NCBI GenBank assembly: GCA_964478225.1
Contig: CAYZHM010000003.1
Coordinates: forward strand, 124,001-188,000
DNA length: 64,000 nt
Direction of reading: 5' to 3'
Origin: CAYZHM01 sp964478225
GTDB lineage: Bacteria; Pseudomonadota; Alphaproteobacteria; Micavibrionales; Micavibrionaceae
Shown here: piece after piece, positions 51,236 to 60,800 of the stretch
Layout: the number at the start of each line of letters is the position of its first letter
Numbering within the stretch: position 1 is the stretch's first letter
The notes under the pieces: model-generated
What the model was told of the DNA's origin: nothing
Databases searched by the model: none
What the model saw: only the letters and a program-made list of their open reading frames with translations
Translations under genes and position numbers: made by a program

Positions 51236-51453
51236 ACATACCCCTACAAAATGCAAAGATTTTATCGAATATAAAATCAAATGCGTTCTAAATTCCGGGC
51301 ACAAAAAAGGCGGTAAATTCCGCCCTATTTGCAACCCGGTTCCTAACCGCAGCGTCAATAATCACATAACGCTTACTACAGTATGACAAAAGGATATTAA
51401 GGAAAATATAAAGATAGAAAGCCTTTGAGATAAAAGTACATTAAGTCTAAAAA

Positions 51454-51972
51454 TCAACTCGCTGGCTCCTCACCCCGCGGCTCAACGCCTGAAGAACCAT
51501 CCAAAGGAAACCCCGATGAATCAAGAGGTATCCTCCCTGTGACCTTAATTCCCCATCGATCAATAAGCTCTTGTTGTATTTTTTCGATCTGCTTTTTCCG
51601 TAGAGTTGCATTATGAAGCATAAAGTTAGCAACTATACCTTCCGTTCCCCAATCCAGAACATACCCAACGCCCGCGGCAGAATACATAACGATAATAACC
51701 CAAGGATCTACAATAATTTCAAGACTAGTTTCCAAAGTATGTTGACGAGACCATAACTCTAATAAGAAAGGAGAGCACCCCGCCAAATTCATTGCCCCAA
51801 TTGTAATCGTCTTGGCTTTTTTCCCGCGCGTCGCAAATACAGCTACAATCGTTGGCAACATCCCAATAAAAAGCAAAGTAGATGTCGGCAAGAACACTAA
51901 GCCTGCAATGGCAAGCATAACAAGATAAAAAGAGCCCTTATTTTTTTTGGATTTTTTTCTAGATTTAGCCAT
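51454..51972 (-). CDS. Predicted membrane protein at the head of the Tad series
   Basis: This 172-residue protein begins with a very basic segment (MAKSRKKSKKNKGS) followed by three or more hydrophobic helices (LVMLAIAGLVFLPTSTLLFI, MLPTIVAVFA, PWVIIVMYSAAGVGYVL). The C-terminus is Ser/Pro/acidic. No family is recognised. It is 27 bases downstream of the pseudokinase gene and probably in the same transcript. Confidence 0.65.
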   Translation of the reverse strand: MAKSRKKSKKNKGSFYLVMLAIAGLVFLPTSTLLFIGMLPTIVAVFATRGKKAKTITIGAMNLAGCSPFLLELWSRQHTLETSLEIIVDPWVIIVMYSAAGVGYVLDWGTEGIVANFMLHNATLRKKQIEKIQQELIDRWGIKVTGRIPLDSSGFPLDGSSGVEPRGEEPAS

Positions 51973-51999
51973 AACCGTTTTTATTCCAGCTTACAGTCA

Positions 52000-54048
52000 T
52001 TAGCGACCGGTTACAAAAGTAAAGGCAACAAACAGTATAACAATACCGGCAATAACGCTTGAGATAAACGCTGCAAATTCATTACCGGCCGCCCGTCCAA
52101 AATTATCTTTATTGGCTAAATTACCCTTAATGATATCATTCTCAGCCTCCAACTGAGCGTATTCAGCCATGGCCGCACTAAACGCCTTAAAATCTTTCTT
52201 CTTCAACGTTGGATCCTGTATAACCTCGAGAATTTTACTCAGGTTCCCCTGATCCATGTGTGGCCGAACCTTTGACCTTAACAAATCCTGCGACTCTTTA
52301 TCATGATACATCGCCAAAATTCCAGCCATGTGCTTTTCAACAGCTTTGGAAATCCCAGGCAGATTTTGCATTTTACTACGCCGTTGAATTTCTGCCAAAA
52401 CCTTCAAACCTGCTAAAAACTTTTTTGTCTCATCACCTGTATCAAAATCATACAAACATCCCTCAATAACCTTGTTATCGCGCACAGCCAAAAACGCCAT
52501 GGCATGACGATCAAGTAAATAATGAGGGGCTAGCCCCTTCTGACACAAATCCTCCAAAGCCAGAACCAAATCTTCAGGCGTTAAAATATAATAATTTTCG
52601 AATGTATCGCCGAAGCACGGGGCTTCATTTGCAAGAGTATAGACACAACGCTCCATGCCATACCCTGCCTTATTCTGTTTCACGTACTTCTTGCATTTAT
52701 CAAATCGTGAAATCAAAGCACCCAAATCCAAACTCGAAGATACCTGAGCACTAAGCCAGTTCATCGGCACATTCTGCATAAAAAGATCTGCAAAAACTTT
52801 TGGGTCTTTCTTCAGTGAAATCACCTCACATAAGGCAGAACCCACACCATCGCAAGACAAACGCAATCCTCGAAACCTCAGAGGAGCCGACGGATCAAGC
52901 GCAATAGATAAATTTGCCGCCAATCGATCTTCATAACCGTTACCAGTTCCCATCTCACGCGAAGATTTCAAAGCAACATGATAACGCGCCAACATCTCTT
53001 CATCTTCAAGAGATCGCTCTATCCATTGCTCTAATTCATTGCTTTCTACAATCCTTTGAGTTTCTTGTGGATGCGCATTAATTTCCATCGCCAGGAAAAT
53101 AGGTCTCGCATAATTTTTTCCCCCAAACTCAATTGGACGTGGCGCCTTAACATACTTAACAGATTGCTTCGGACTGAGACGAACACCGTCCATCCAACTA
53201 GAAACCTCATCGATCGTCCATCTCTGCATCGGATCATCATGCAAAAGCCCGCGTAAAAGTTCCAATATGGCTCCTGTAAACCTTTCCTTGCCGGTTAAAA
53301 CAGCATAGGAGCCCTGAAGAATCTTCTCTCGCACAATCTCAGCATCACTAATATCCTTAAAAGGATCAGCAGCCCTGAGCAAAACTGCAAGCGTTGCCCC
53401 AAACGAATACATATCGTCAGCACGAGACCCAATCCCTCTGCCGATAGGATCCACAACCGAGCGCTGAATAGTCTGATAAATAACGGGTTGAGCATATGAT
53501 CCAGGAACGGATAAGCAATCACCAAGAACAACTTTAGAAATTTTTCCATCTGCATCAATAGCACTAAGATTAGACGGACGAATGCTTCCATGAACAAACT
53601 CTTTGTCACGAAAATCTTGCAAGATCCCAATCATAGGTTTTACGACGCCATTAAGCAACAAATCCGGACGCATCCCTAGCGCTCTTGTCTGCCCACGCTC
53701 AATCAAAGGTCGTGAAGGGATGTCTTCATAGATAAAAACATAACGTTGATTTTTGGTAAGCGGCCACCACACAACCCCATGGGCCTCCAACCGCGCAATC
53801 GATGAATTCATAAACGATGCATATGCATCAACATGAATATGCCTTGGAACAAGATGTCGTTCACAAACCAAAGCATAAAAAGACGAATTTGGGGAATCCA
53901 GAACATTGGCCGCATAAGCCTTAACAGGACCGTTATCATAACGCTCTAAACGTCTCGCAGGAAAAATCTCAACAGTTCTCCCCAAAAGAACAACGTCAGA
54001 AGAATCACTTTCTTCTACGTTTTTCAATTCTGTGTTGGAATCAGCCAT
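52000..54048 (-). CDS. Tail-anchored pseudokinase-like protein linked to the Tad locus
   Basis: This 682-residue protein has a kinase-like fold near residues 50-290. The catalytic loop is HGSIRPSN (residues 153-160), where Ser replaces the HRD Asp. The magnesium loop reads VLGDCLS instead of DFG. The alphaF motif DDMYSFGATLAVLL (211-224) is intact. No clear VAIK-type Lys was found. Residues 300-650 are helical with several Cys and no known domain. A single C-terminal helix (SSVIAGIVILFVAFTFVTGR) suggests tail anchoring. It lies first in the minus-strand Tad series. It is probably a pseudokinase scaffold or sensor; role inferred. Confidence 0.72.
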   Translation of the reverse strand: MADSNTELKNVEESDSSDVVLLGRTVEIFPARRLERYDNGPVKAYAANVLDSPNSSFYALVCERHLVPRHIHVDAYASFMNSSIARLEAHGVVWWPLTKNQRYVFIYEDIPSRPLIERGQTRALGMRPDLLLNGVVKPMIGILQDFRDKEFVHGSIRPSNLSAIDADGKISKVVLGDCLSVPGSYAQPVIYQTIQRSVVDPIGRGIGSRADDMYSFGATLAVLLRAADPFKDISDAEIVREKILQGSYAVLTGKERFTGAILELLRGLLHDDPMQRWTIDEVSSWMDGVRLSPKQSVKYVKAPRPIEFGGKNYARPIFLAMEINAHPQETQRIVESNELEQWIERSLEDEEMLARYHVALKSSREMGTGNGYEDRLAANLSIALDPSAPLRFRGLRLSCDGVGSALCEVISLKKDPKVFADLFMQNVPMNWLSAQVSSSLDLGALISRFDKCKKYVKQNKAGYGMERCVYTLANEAPCFGDTFENYYILTPEDLVLALEDLCQKGLAPHYLLDRHAMAFLAVRDNKVIEGCLYDFDTGDETKKFLAGLKVLAEIQRRSKMQNLPGISKAVEKHMAGILAMYHDKESQDLLRSKVRPHMDQGNLSKILEVIQDPTLKKKDFKAFSAAMAEYAQLEAENDIIKGNLANKDNFGRAAGNEFAAFISSVIAGIVILFVAFTFVTGR

Positions 54049-54150
54049 CAGAACCCCTGAGAAATATTAAAGAAAATGAGAGTTATACGCGTCAGCGGAA
54101 ATTTTAGTCCCGATTTGCACAAAAGTAAAACCGAAGCGAAGAAAACCGGC

Positions 54151-55446
54151 TTATTTACCCAGAAAAGGGTCTTGCATCAAAATTGTATCATCCCGCTCAG
54201 GAGACGTAGAAAGTAACGTAACTGGCGCTCCCGTTAGCTCTTCAATACGTTTGACGTATTTAACCGCTGCTGCCGGCAATTCCGCCCAGGATCGCGCTCC
54301 ACGCGTGCTCTCGCTCCACCCTTCAAGCGTTTCGTAAACGGGTTTTACCGCGGCCTGCTTGCTCTGACCGGACGGATAATAATCAATCACTTGCCCATCC
54401 AGCTCATAACCCACACAAACCTTGATCTCTTTCAAACCATCCAAAACATCGAGCTTGGTCAGCGCAATCCCATGAATCCCGGATATTTTGACCGATTGCC
54501 GCACCAAAACAGCATCGAACCAGCCACAGCGCCGTTTCCGTCCCGTCACCGTCCCAAATTCATGGCCGCGTTCCCCAAGATATGCCCCCACCTCATTATC
54601 CTGCTCACTTGGGAAAGGCCCCGAACCTACTCGAGTTGTATAGGCCTTGGTAATACCCAGAATATATCCAACCACATCCGGCCCAACACCTGAACCAGTT
54701 GCAGCCTGCGCCGCATGCATGTTAGAAGACGTCACAAAAGGATATGTCCCGTGATCAACATCCAGCATCATGCCTTGCGCGCCTTCAAATAAAATCTTTT
54801 TGCCCTGTGCTCGCGCTTCGTCGAGAAACTTCCAAACAACACCACTATAAGAAAGCACCTCTTCACGCACATCCATAAGCTTCTTATATATTTCATCAAA
54901 AGACGCCTCTTTCGCCCCCAACCCCTTCAACATGGCGTTACGCACCATCAACAACTTTTCTAACTTCTCTTTAAGAACAGCGTCATCATCAAGGTCACAA
55001 AGTCTTATGCCCCGACGTGCCACCTTGTCCTCATAAGCAGGCCCAATCCCGCGCTTTGTCGTTCCGATCGGATTACTGCCGCGTGCACTCTCCATCGCTT
55101 CATCCAGCATGCCATGCACAGGCAAAATCAAATTCACATTCTCTGCAATCATCAGATTCTCAGGAGAAACCTCAACCCCGTTCGCACGCACGCGCTCAAT
55201 CTCCGCAAGCAACGCCCAAGGATCAACAACAACCCCATTCCCAATCACAGAAACTTTTCCGCCGCGTACAATCCCGGAAGGAAGTAAACTTAATTTATGG
55301 GTAACGCCATCAATAACCAGCGTATGACCAGCATTGTGCCCACCCTGAAAACGGACAACGACATCCGCGCGGTTGGAAAGCCAATCGACAATCTTGCCTT
55401 TCCCTTCATCACCCCACTGCGAGCCTATCACTGCCACATTCGCCAT
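54151..55446 (-). CDS. purA: Adenylosuccinate synthetase
   Basis: PurA joins IMP and aspartate with GTP, the first committed step to AMP. The start VAVIGSQWGDEGKGKIVDWL has the P-loop and catalytic Asp. GHNAGHTLV, GPAYEDKVARRGIRL and the C-terminal STSPERDDTI are diagnostic. The 431-residue length is standard. Confidence 0.96.
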   Translation of the reverse strand: MANVAVIGSQWGDEGKGKIVDWLSNRADVVVRFQGGHNAGHTLVIDGVTHKLSLLPSGIVRGGKVSVIGNGVVVDPWALLAEIERVRANGVEVSPENLMIAENVNLILPVHGMLDEAMESARGSNPIGTTKRGIGPAYEDKVARRGIRLCDLDDDAVLKEKLEKLLMVRNAMLKGLGAKEASFDEIYKKLMDVREEVLSYSGVVWKFLDEARAQGKKILFEGAQGMMLDVDHGTYPFVTSSNMHAAQAATGSGVGPDVVGYILGITKAYTTRVGSGPFPSEQDNEVGAYLGERGHEFGTVTGRKRRCGWFDAVLVRQSVKISGIHGIALTKLDVLDGLKEIKVCVGYELDGQVIDYYPSGQSKQAAVKPVYETLEGWSESTRGARSWAELPAAAVKYVKRIEELTGAPVTLLSTSPERDDTILMQDPFLGK

Positions 55447-55467
55447 AAATTTCCCCTTATATCAACC

Positions 55468-56820
55468 TTAAGATGCCGCTTTTGCGATTACGCCGCAAAG
55501 CTCGTCCGCCGCACGCTCAATCACCGTCATATCTTTCCCCTCAACCATAACCCGGATCAAAGGCTCTGTGCCAGAGGCACGGACCAAAATACGACCTTCA
55601 TTCGCCATATTTTTTTCAGCCTCTGCAATCGCGGCTTTAACGGAACTGTTCTCAAGCGGCTTTCCGCCCTTAATCTGAACATTTTTTAAAACTTGCGGAT
55701 AAGGCTGAAACACATTCAATGCTTCGCTGGCTTTCTTACCTGATTTCTTCACAAGCAACATCACACGCAATCCAGCCAACAACCCATCACCGGTTGTTGA
55801 ATAATTACTCATCACAATATGACCGGATTGCTCTCCGCCAAGATTAAATCCGCCCTTACGCATCTCCTCAACCACATATCGATCACCAACCTGCGTCCGC
55901 AACAAATCAATTTTGTTTTCTTTCATCAGGTTTTCAAATCCGAGATTGGACATCACCGTGGCCACAACCGTATATTTTGCCAAACGATCGCGAGCCTTCA
56001 TATCCAGCGCCAAGGCCGCCATCAACTGATCTCCATCAATCCGGTGTCCTTTTTCATCGACGACAATCACGCGGTCAGCATCACCATCCAGAGCAATCCC
56101 AATATCAGCCTTATGCACCAAAACCGCATTTTGAAGATTGTCAGTCGACGTTGCACCAAACCCGTCATTAATATTCCGCCCATTCGGGGACGCACCAATC
56201 GTAATAACTTCCGCTTCTAATTCCCACAAAATCTGCGGTGCGATCTTGTACGCCGCACCATGCGCGCAATCAACCACAACCTTCAAACCTTCCAGATTGT
56301 CCTGACGGAAACTGCTTTTCACATGCTCGATATAACGCCCCGGCGCATCATCCAACCGCGCAGCCTTACCGATTTTATCAGGCGCCGCCAGATATTTGCT
56401 CAAATCCGAACCCATCAAAGATTCAATTTTCGCCTCAATATCATCATCCAGCTTATAGCCGTCATGACCAAATAACTTGATGCCATTGTCTTCATAAAGA
56501 TTGTGCGAGGCCGAAATCATCACACCCACATCCGCCCGCAAAGACTTTGTCAGCTGCGCAATCCCCGGCGTTGGAATGGGCCCCACAAGAATCACATCCA
56601 TACCCATCGAAACGAACCCAGCGCACATCGCCTCTTCGAACATATAGCCTGACAGACGCGTATCCTTGCCAATCACCGCGCGATGCGTCGAGCTGCCCTT
56701 CTGCGCTTCGCGCAGGACAATCGTCGTCGCCTGTGCAACCTTAAGAGCAGCCTCCGCCGTCATCGGCGGCTCATTCGCCCGCCCGCGAATACCATCAGTC
56801 CCGAAATACTTGTTTTTCAT
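55468..56820 (-). CDS. glmM: Phosphoglucosamine mutase
   Basis: GlmM isomerises glucosamine-6-phosphate to glucosamine-1-phosphate for UDP-GlcNAc. The phosphoserine loop is MISASHNLYEDNGIKLFG, the metal loop is ALDGDADRVIVVD, the sugar loop GGEQSGHIV, and the phosphate loop VRASGTEPLIRVM. The 450-residue size is standard. The order ftsH-glmM on the same strand is common in Proteobacteria. Confidence 0.96.
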   Translation of the reverse strand: MKNKYFGTDGIRGRANEPPMTAEAALKVAQATTIVLREAQKGSSTHRAVIGKDTRLSGYMFEEAMCAGFVSMGMDVILVGPIPTPGIAQLTKSLRADVGVMISASHNLYEDNGIKLFGHDGYKLDDDIEAKIESLMGSDLSKYLAAPDKIGKAARLDDAPGRYIEHVKSSFRQDNLEGLKVVVDCAHGAAYKIAPQILWELEAEVITIGASPNGRNINDGFGATSTDNLQNAVLVHKADIGIALDGDADRVIVVDEKGHRIDGDQLMAALALDMKARDRLAKYTVVATVMSNLGFENLMKENKIDLLRTQVGDRYVVEEMRKGGFNLGGEQSGHIVMSNYSTTGDGLLAGLRVMLLVKKSGKKASEALNVFQPYPQVLKNVQIKGGKPLENSSVKAAIAEAEKNMANEGRILVRASGTEPLIRVMVEGKDMTVIERAADELCGVIAKAAS

Positions 56821-56913
56821 AGGAAATGTTTAAGCATAAAAAGACAAAAGAACCAAGAATAAATGCTTCTAAAGCAAGAAAATCCAAGGTTTCTGCCCCT
56901 TTGTTAACAAAGA

Positions 56914-58821
56914 CTAGGCCCCCTGAGGAACCTCGCCTGAACTGCTCGGCACCGATGATTTCGGCTTTGACGGCGTAACATCGTCATCCTGATCACGAAT
57001 AATCGGCTCACCGCGCAAAATCGCCCTAATTTCATCCCCTGAAAGCATTTCATATTCAAGCAAGGCTTTAGCAACCTTGTGCAGATCGTCCATATTGTCT
57101 TTCAGGATTTTCGTCGCCCTCTTATACGCATTCTCAACAATCATACGGATCTCAGAATCCACAATCGCGGCGGTTTCATTCGACATATGTTTGGTTTGTG
57201 CGACAGAATGTCCAAGAAAAACCTCTTCCTGGTCGGAAGCATATCTGAGCGGGCCCAATTTGTCAGACATACCCCATTCCATCACCATCCGCCGCGCCAT
57301 ATTGGTCGCCATGGAAATATCGCTGCTCGCACCTGTCGTAACTTTATCTTCACCAAAAATAATTTCTTCGGCTACGCGGCCGCCCATCGCGACCGACAAA
57401 TCCGCATGCAATTTATCACGCGCCACCGAAAGTCGGTCACGCTCTGGCAAGCGCATCACAAGTCCCAGCGCGCGCCCACGCGGGACAATCGTCGCTTTGT
57501 GAATTGGATCAGACGCAGGCTCATGCAGCGCCACAACAGCGTGTCCTGCTTCATGATAAGCCGTAAGCTTTTTCTCCTCATCGCTCATCACCATAGACTT
57601 GCGTTCCGCGCCCATCAAAACCTTGTCCTTGGCGTTTTCAAAATCTTCCATGGACACCACGCGTTTGTTACGCCGCGCGGCAAGCAAAGCCGCCTCATTC
57701 ACAAGGTTCGCCAGATCAGCGCCAGAAAAACCTGGTGTGCCGCGTGCAATAACCTTCGGGTCAACATTGCTCGAAAGCGGCACTTTCTTCATATGCACTT
57801 TCAGGATTTTTTCACGGCCCATGATATCAGGCAATGGTACTGTAATCTGCCGGTCAAAACGACCAGGGCGAAGCAAGGCTGGATCCAGAACATCAGGGCG
57901 GTTCGTCGCCGCCAGAATAATAACACCTTCGTTAGATTCAAATCCGTCCATCTCCACCAAAAGCTGGTTCAGTGTCTGCTCGCGCTCATCGTTACCGCCA
58001 CCAAGTCCAGCACCACGATGCCGACCGACCGCATCAATCTCGTCGATGAAAATAATGCACGGCGCATTCTTCTTGCCTTGCTCAAACATATCGCGCACAC
58101 GGCTCGCGCCAACCCCGACAAACATCTCGACAAAGTCAGAACCGGAAATCGTAAAAAACGGCACACCCGCTTCGCCCGCAACCGCCCGTGCGATAAGTGT
58201 CTTACCGGTACCAGGAGAACCAACCAACAAAGCGCCTTTCGGAATCTTGCCGCCAAGACGTTGGAATTTCTGAGGGTCTTTCAAAAATTCAACAATTTCT
58301 TCTAACTCTTGTTTGGCTTCTTCAATACCCGCAACATCTTCAAATGTCACACGCCCATGCTTTTCCGTTAACATACGTGCACGCGACTTCCCAAAGCCCA
58401 TCGCGCCGCCCCCGCCGCCTTTTCCGTTCATCTGGCGCATAAACAAAACCCACACACCAATAATCAGAAAAGCCGGAAGCAAAGAAACCATAATCCCAAG
58501 AAAACTAACTTCTTCAGGATCTTCTTTCTTCGCATCAATCTGAACGCCCGTACCCTGCAGACGATCAACCACATTCTCATTCGGCGGGATCATTGTCTCA
58601 AAACTACCGCCAGAACCTGTATAACTGCCATTCAACTGCTGGCCTTTGATAGTGACATTCGCAATCTGTCCACCACGGGCCTGCTCCATAAAATCACTAT
58701 AAGTAACGCTCTTTGCATTACCGCCCATATCCAAATTTGGATTCTGCAGCAAATTGAAGACAAACATCAAAACCAGGCCAACACCCAGCCAGAATAAAAT
58801 ATTGCGACCCATATTGTTCAT
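56914..58821 (-). CDS. ftsH: ATP-dependent zinc metalloprotease FtsH
   Basis: FtsH is the membrane AAA+ protease degrading regulators and damaged membrane proteins. It has two N-terminal membrane helices (about residues 6-22 and 105-125), a AAA domain (Walker A GSPGTGKT; Walker B CIIFIDEIDAVG; SRH region ATNRPDVLDPALLRPGRFD) and the zinc site HEAGH in LTAYHEAGHAVV. Walker A has GSPGTGKT rather than the common GPPGTGKT. The 635-residue length is normal. Confidence 0.97.
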   Translation of the reverse strand: MNNMGRNILFWLGVGLVLMFVFNLLQNPNLDMGGNAKSVTYSDFMEQARGGQIANVTIKGQQLNGSYTGSGGSFETMIPPNENVVDRLQGTGVQIDAKKEDPEEVSFLGIMVSLLPAFLIIGVWVLFMRQMNGKGGGGGAMGFGKSRARMLTEKHGRVTFEDVAGIEEAKQELEEIVEFLKDPQKFQRLGGKIPKGALLVGSPGTGKTLIARAVAGEAGVPFFTISGSDFVEMFVGVGASRVRDMFEQGKKNAPCIIFIDEIDAVGRHRGAGLGGGNDEREQTLNQLLVEMDGFESNEGVIILAATNRPDVLDPALLRPGRFDRQITVPLPDIMGREKILKVHMKKVPLSSNVDPKVIARGTPGFSGADLANLVNEAALLAARRNKRVVSMEDFENAKDKVLMGAERKSMVMSDEEKKLTAYHEAGHAVVALHEPASDPIHKATIVPRGRALGLVMRLPERDRLSVARDKLHADLSVAMGGRVAEEIIFGEDKVTTGASSDISMATNMARRMVMEWGMSDKLGPLRYASDQEEVFLGHSVAQTKHMSNETAAIVDSEIRMIVENAYKRATKILKDNMDDLHKVAKALLEYEMLSGDEIRAILRGEPIIRDQDDDVTPSKPKSSVPSSSGEVPQGA

Positions 58822-58894
58822 GAAGAAATAATCCTTTTTCTTTAACGCTTAGGAATGTAGCGCATTTTCGGCGGAAAGCAAAGGAAAACCGCCA

Positions 58895-59911
58895 TTATTT
58901 TTCCTGCGATAATCTGAGGATTTTTGCCTTGTCGTCCCGCTCAAATACGATACCTCCAAGAGTGCGCTTACGAAATTTATCAGGCCGCAACAAATCATGC
59001 ATAAGATGTTCAATTTTCTCCATACGAGGAAGATAATTGTCCTCTGGTCGAAGCAATCGAACGCCTTTAACCAATACCCTCAAAACAATCTCAGCTGGCT
59101 CAATGGAAAGCGCCGCCCAATCAAGAACCACATCATCAGAAGAGGATGCTTGCCGCTCAACGGAAAGTTTATGAAAAACATTATCAGAAATCATATCCAA
59201 AGCCGCCTGCGCCCTCTGTAAGCGCTGCGCGGTCACCCCCAGCCGTTTCGCCGTAAACCCTTCTGCCTCCAAAACCTCCCGCGAGGCCCTCATACGCGGC
59301 CTTGCAAAGATCTCCCTCTCATTAGAAGGATCTTTAACATACTCAAGTCCCTGAGCTTCACATGTCGCAATCAATCGCTCTTTCTCAACGGCAAGCAAAG
59401 GACGCAAAATCGTGATATCTCCATAAACCTGAACATCTTTCATGCCACATAAGCCATCCAGCCCGCTTCCTTTCGCAAGCCTGAACAACACTGTCTCCAT
59501 CTGGTCATCCGCATGGTGGGCTGTAAAAACATATTGGATATTATGAGTACGACAATGCGCCGCCATCAAACCATAACGTGCTGCTCTCGCCTCTTCCATC
59601 AATCGCGCCTCGGGCTTATCCCCTTCCCACTTCAGAACAAAAGCATTAACCTGCTCCCACTGATTAACCGTCTTTTGAACAAACTGAGCCTCTTCACCCG
59701 ACTCTTCTCTCAACCCATGATCAACAATAAGGGCGTGCACTGCTTTCTGACATTTGACTGCCCACTCACTCAACAATTTTGTTAAAGCAAGTGAATCAGG
59801 GCCGCCGGATAAACCAACGGCAACAGTATCGACAGAAGAAGGATCAAAACCGGGTAACGAAGTCAATAAAGCTTCAAACTCATCCAAATCTATAGATTTA
59901 GTTACAGCCAA
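58895..59911 (-). CDS. tilS: tRNA(Ile)-lysidine synthase TilS
   Basis: TilS makes lysidine at C34 of tRNA-Ile(CAU). The PP-loop GLSGGPDSLALTKLL lies near residue 35, followed by VDHGLREESGEEAQF and FTAHHADDQMETVLFRL. The most likely start is TTG at 59911, overlapping the cpoB stop by 14 bases. Longer upstream frames run inside cpoB and are spurious. Together with pal, cpoB and ftsH it forms a conserved alphaproteobacterial order. Confidence 0.9.
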   Translation of the reverse strand: MAVTKSIDLDEFEALLTSLPGFDPSSVDTVAVGLSGGPDSLALTKLLSEWAVKCQKAVHALIVDHGLREESGEEAQFVQKTVNQWEQVNAFVLKWEGDKPEARLMEEARAARYGLMAAHCRTHNIQYVFTAHHADDQMETVLFRLAKGSGLDGLCGMKDVQVYGDITILRPLLAVEKERLIATCEAQGLEYVKDPSNEREIFARPRMRASREVLEAEGFTAKRLGVTAQRLQRAQAALDMISDNVFHKLSVERQASSSDDVVLDWAALSIEPAEIVLRVLVKGVRLLRPEDNYLPRMEKIEHLMHDLLRPDKFRKRTLGGIVFERDDKAKILRLSQEK

Positions 59912-60800
59912 GACGAGACATTTCCTGTTCGCCGCGTTGAACAACCGGCGCCGCACTGGACGAATACTCTTTCTTAAGTTGCTCAAGCGCAACACAAGCA
60001 TCGCCATTCTTCTTAAGCCCAGCCAACGACATCGCAAGCTTCAAAAGATTATCCGCAGCCTTGGAGTTTTGTGGGTATTGCTGATAGGCCTCTGCAAAAA
60101 CACGTGCCGCACTCTCATATTGGCCGCGCACATAATAACTCTCACCAAGCCAGTATTTCGCATTCCCCGCCAAAGCATGAGCAGGATAACGATTGATAAA
60201 GTCCTGAAATCCTTTTTCAGCCTCATCATAACTATTAATTTTCAATTTCGCATAAGCAGCTTCATACAAAGCCGCAGGCGGATCCGACGCCTGCCCCCCT
60301 GTCACAGCACCGCTCCCCACAATATCGGGATTAACCTCCACAGAAGAACTTCCTGACTGCCACTGGTACCCATCGTTGCCCATTGCGCCCTGTTGCGAAG
60401 ATCGAACTCCGCCATTTTCCAAATCCTGCATCCGCATGCTTAAATCGCTCGTTACTTTTTCAAGCAATTCTTCCATCTGACGGATTTTAAAATTCTGCTC
60501 TTCAATTTGTCCTGTGAGATTACGAAGCTCAGCTTCCAATTGCTGGATACGCACTTCCTGACCGGCAGAGTTTTGAGCATCCCCAGCTGAAATGGATGGT
60601 GGTGGAGGCGTCTCCCCCTTATAGACAGCGCGATTAAGGGTATCGACTTCATTCTCAAGACGGTTAAGACGATTGGTCAAATCGCGCGTAGACTGCGCAT
60701 AAGCAGCCACAGGAAAAAAACTGCACAGCGTCAATGAACAAAGGCCGGTAAAAAGGCCGGCCTTTGTTAAATATCTTAAAATGCTTGTATTATTGCTCAA
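59898..60800 (-). CDS. cpoB: Cell division coordinator CpoB (YbgF)
   Basis: CpoB is the periplasmic Tol-Pal partner that coordinates septal wall synthesis and outer-membrane invagination. It has a signal peptide (to VAAYAQ), an N-terminal coiled coil (LTNRLNRLENEVDTLNRAV, then RIQQLEAELRNLTGQIEEQN) and C-terminal TPR repeats (YDEAEKGFQDFINRYPAHAL, GQYESAARVFAEAYQQYPQN). It overlaps pal by 11 bases. A strong hairpin lies inside its signal-peptide codons. Confidence 0.93.
   Translation of the reverse strand: MSNNTSILRYLTKAGLFTGLCSLTLCSFFPVAAYAQSTRDLTNRLNRLENEVDTLNRAVYKGETPPPPSISAGDAQNSAGQEVRIQQLEAELRNLTGQIEEQNFKIRQMEELLEKVTSDLSMRMQDLENGGVRSSQQGAMGNDGYQWQSGSSSVEVNPDIVGSGAVTGGQASDPPAALYEAAYAKLKINSYDEAEKGFQDFINRYPAHALAGNAKYWLGESYYVRGQYESAARVFAEAYQQYPQNSKAADNLLKLAMSLAGLKKNGDACVALEQLKKEYSSSAAPVVQRGEQEMSRLGCN
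60738..60767. other. Perfect 11-base hairpin inside the cpoB 5' coding region
   Basis: ACAAAGGCCGG (60738-60748) and CCGGCCTTTGT (60757-60767) form a perfect stem with an eight-base loop. It lies 33-62 bases downstream of the cpoB start, close to the pal stop. There is no T run after it. It may stabilise the pal message or tune pal versus cpoB translation. Confidence 0.55.

Noticed and set aside
57079..58305. 408-codon plus-strand frame opposite ftsH
   Set aside because: The translation is His/Arg/Asn-rich and lies wholly antisense to the conserved ftsH catalytic domain.
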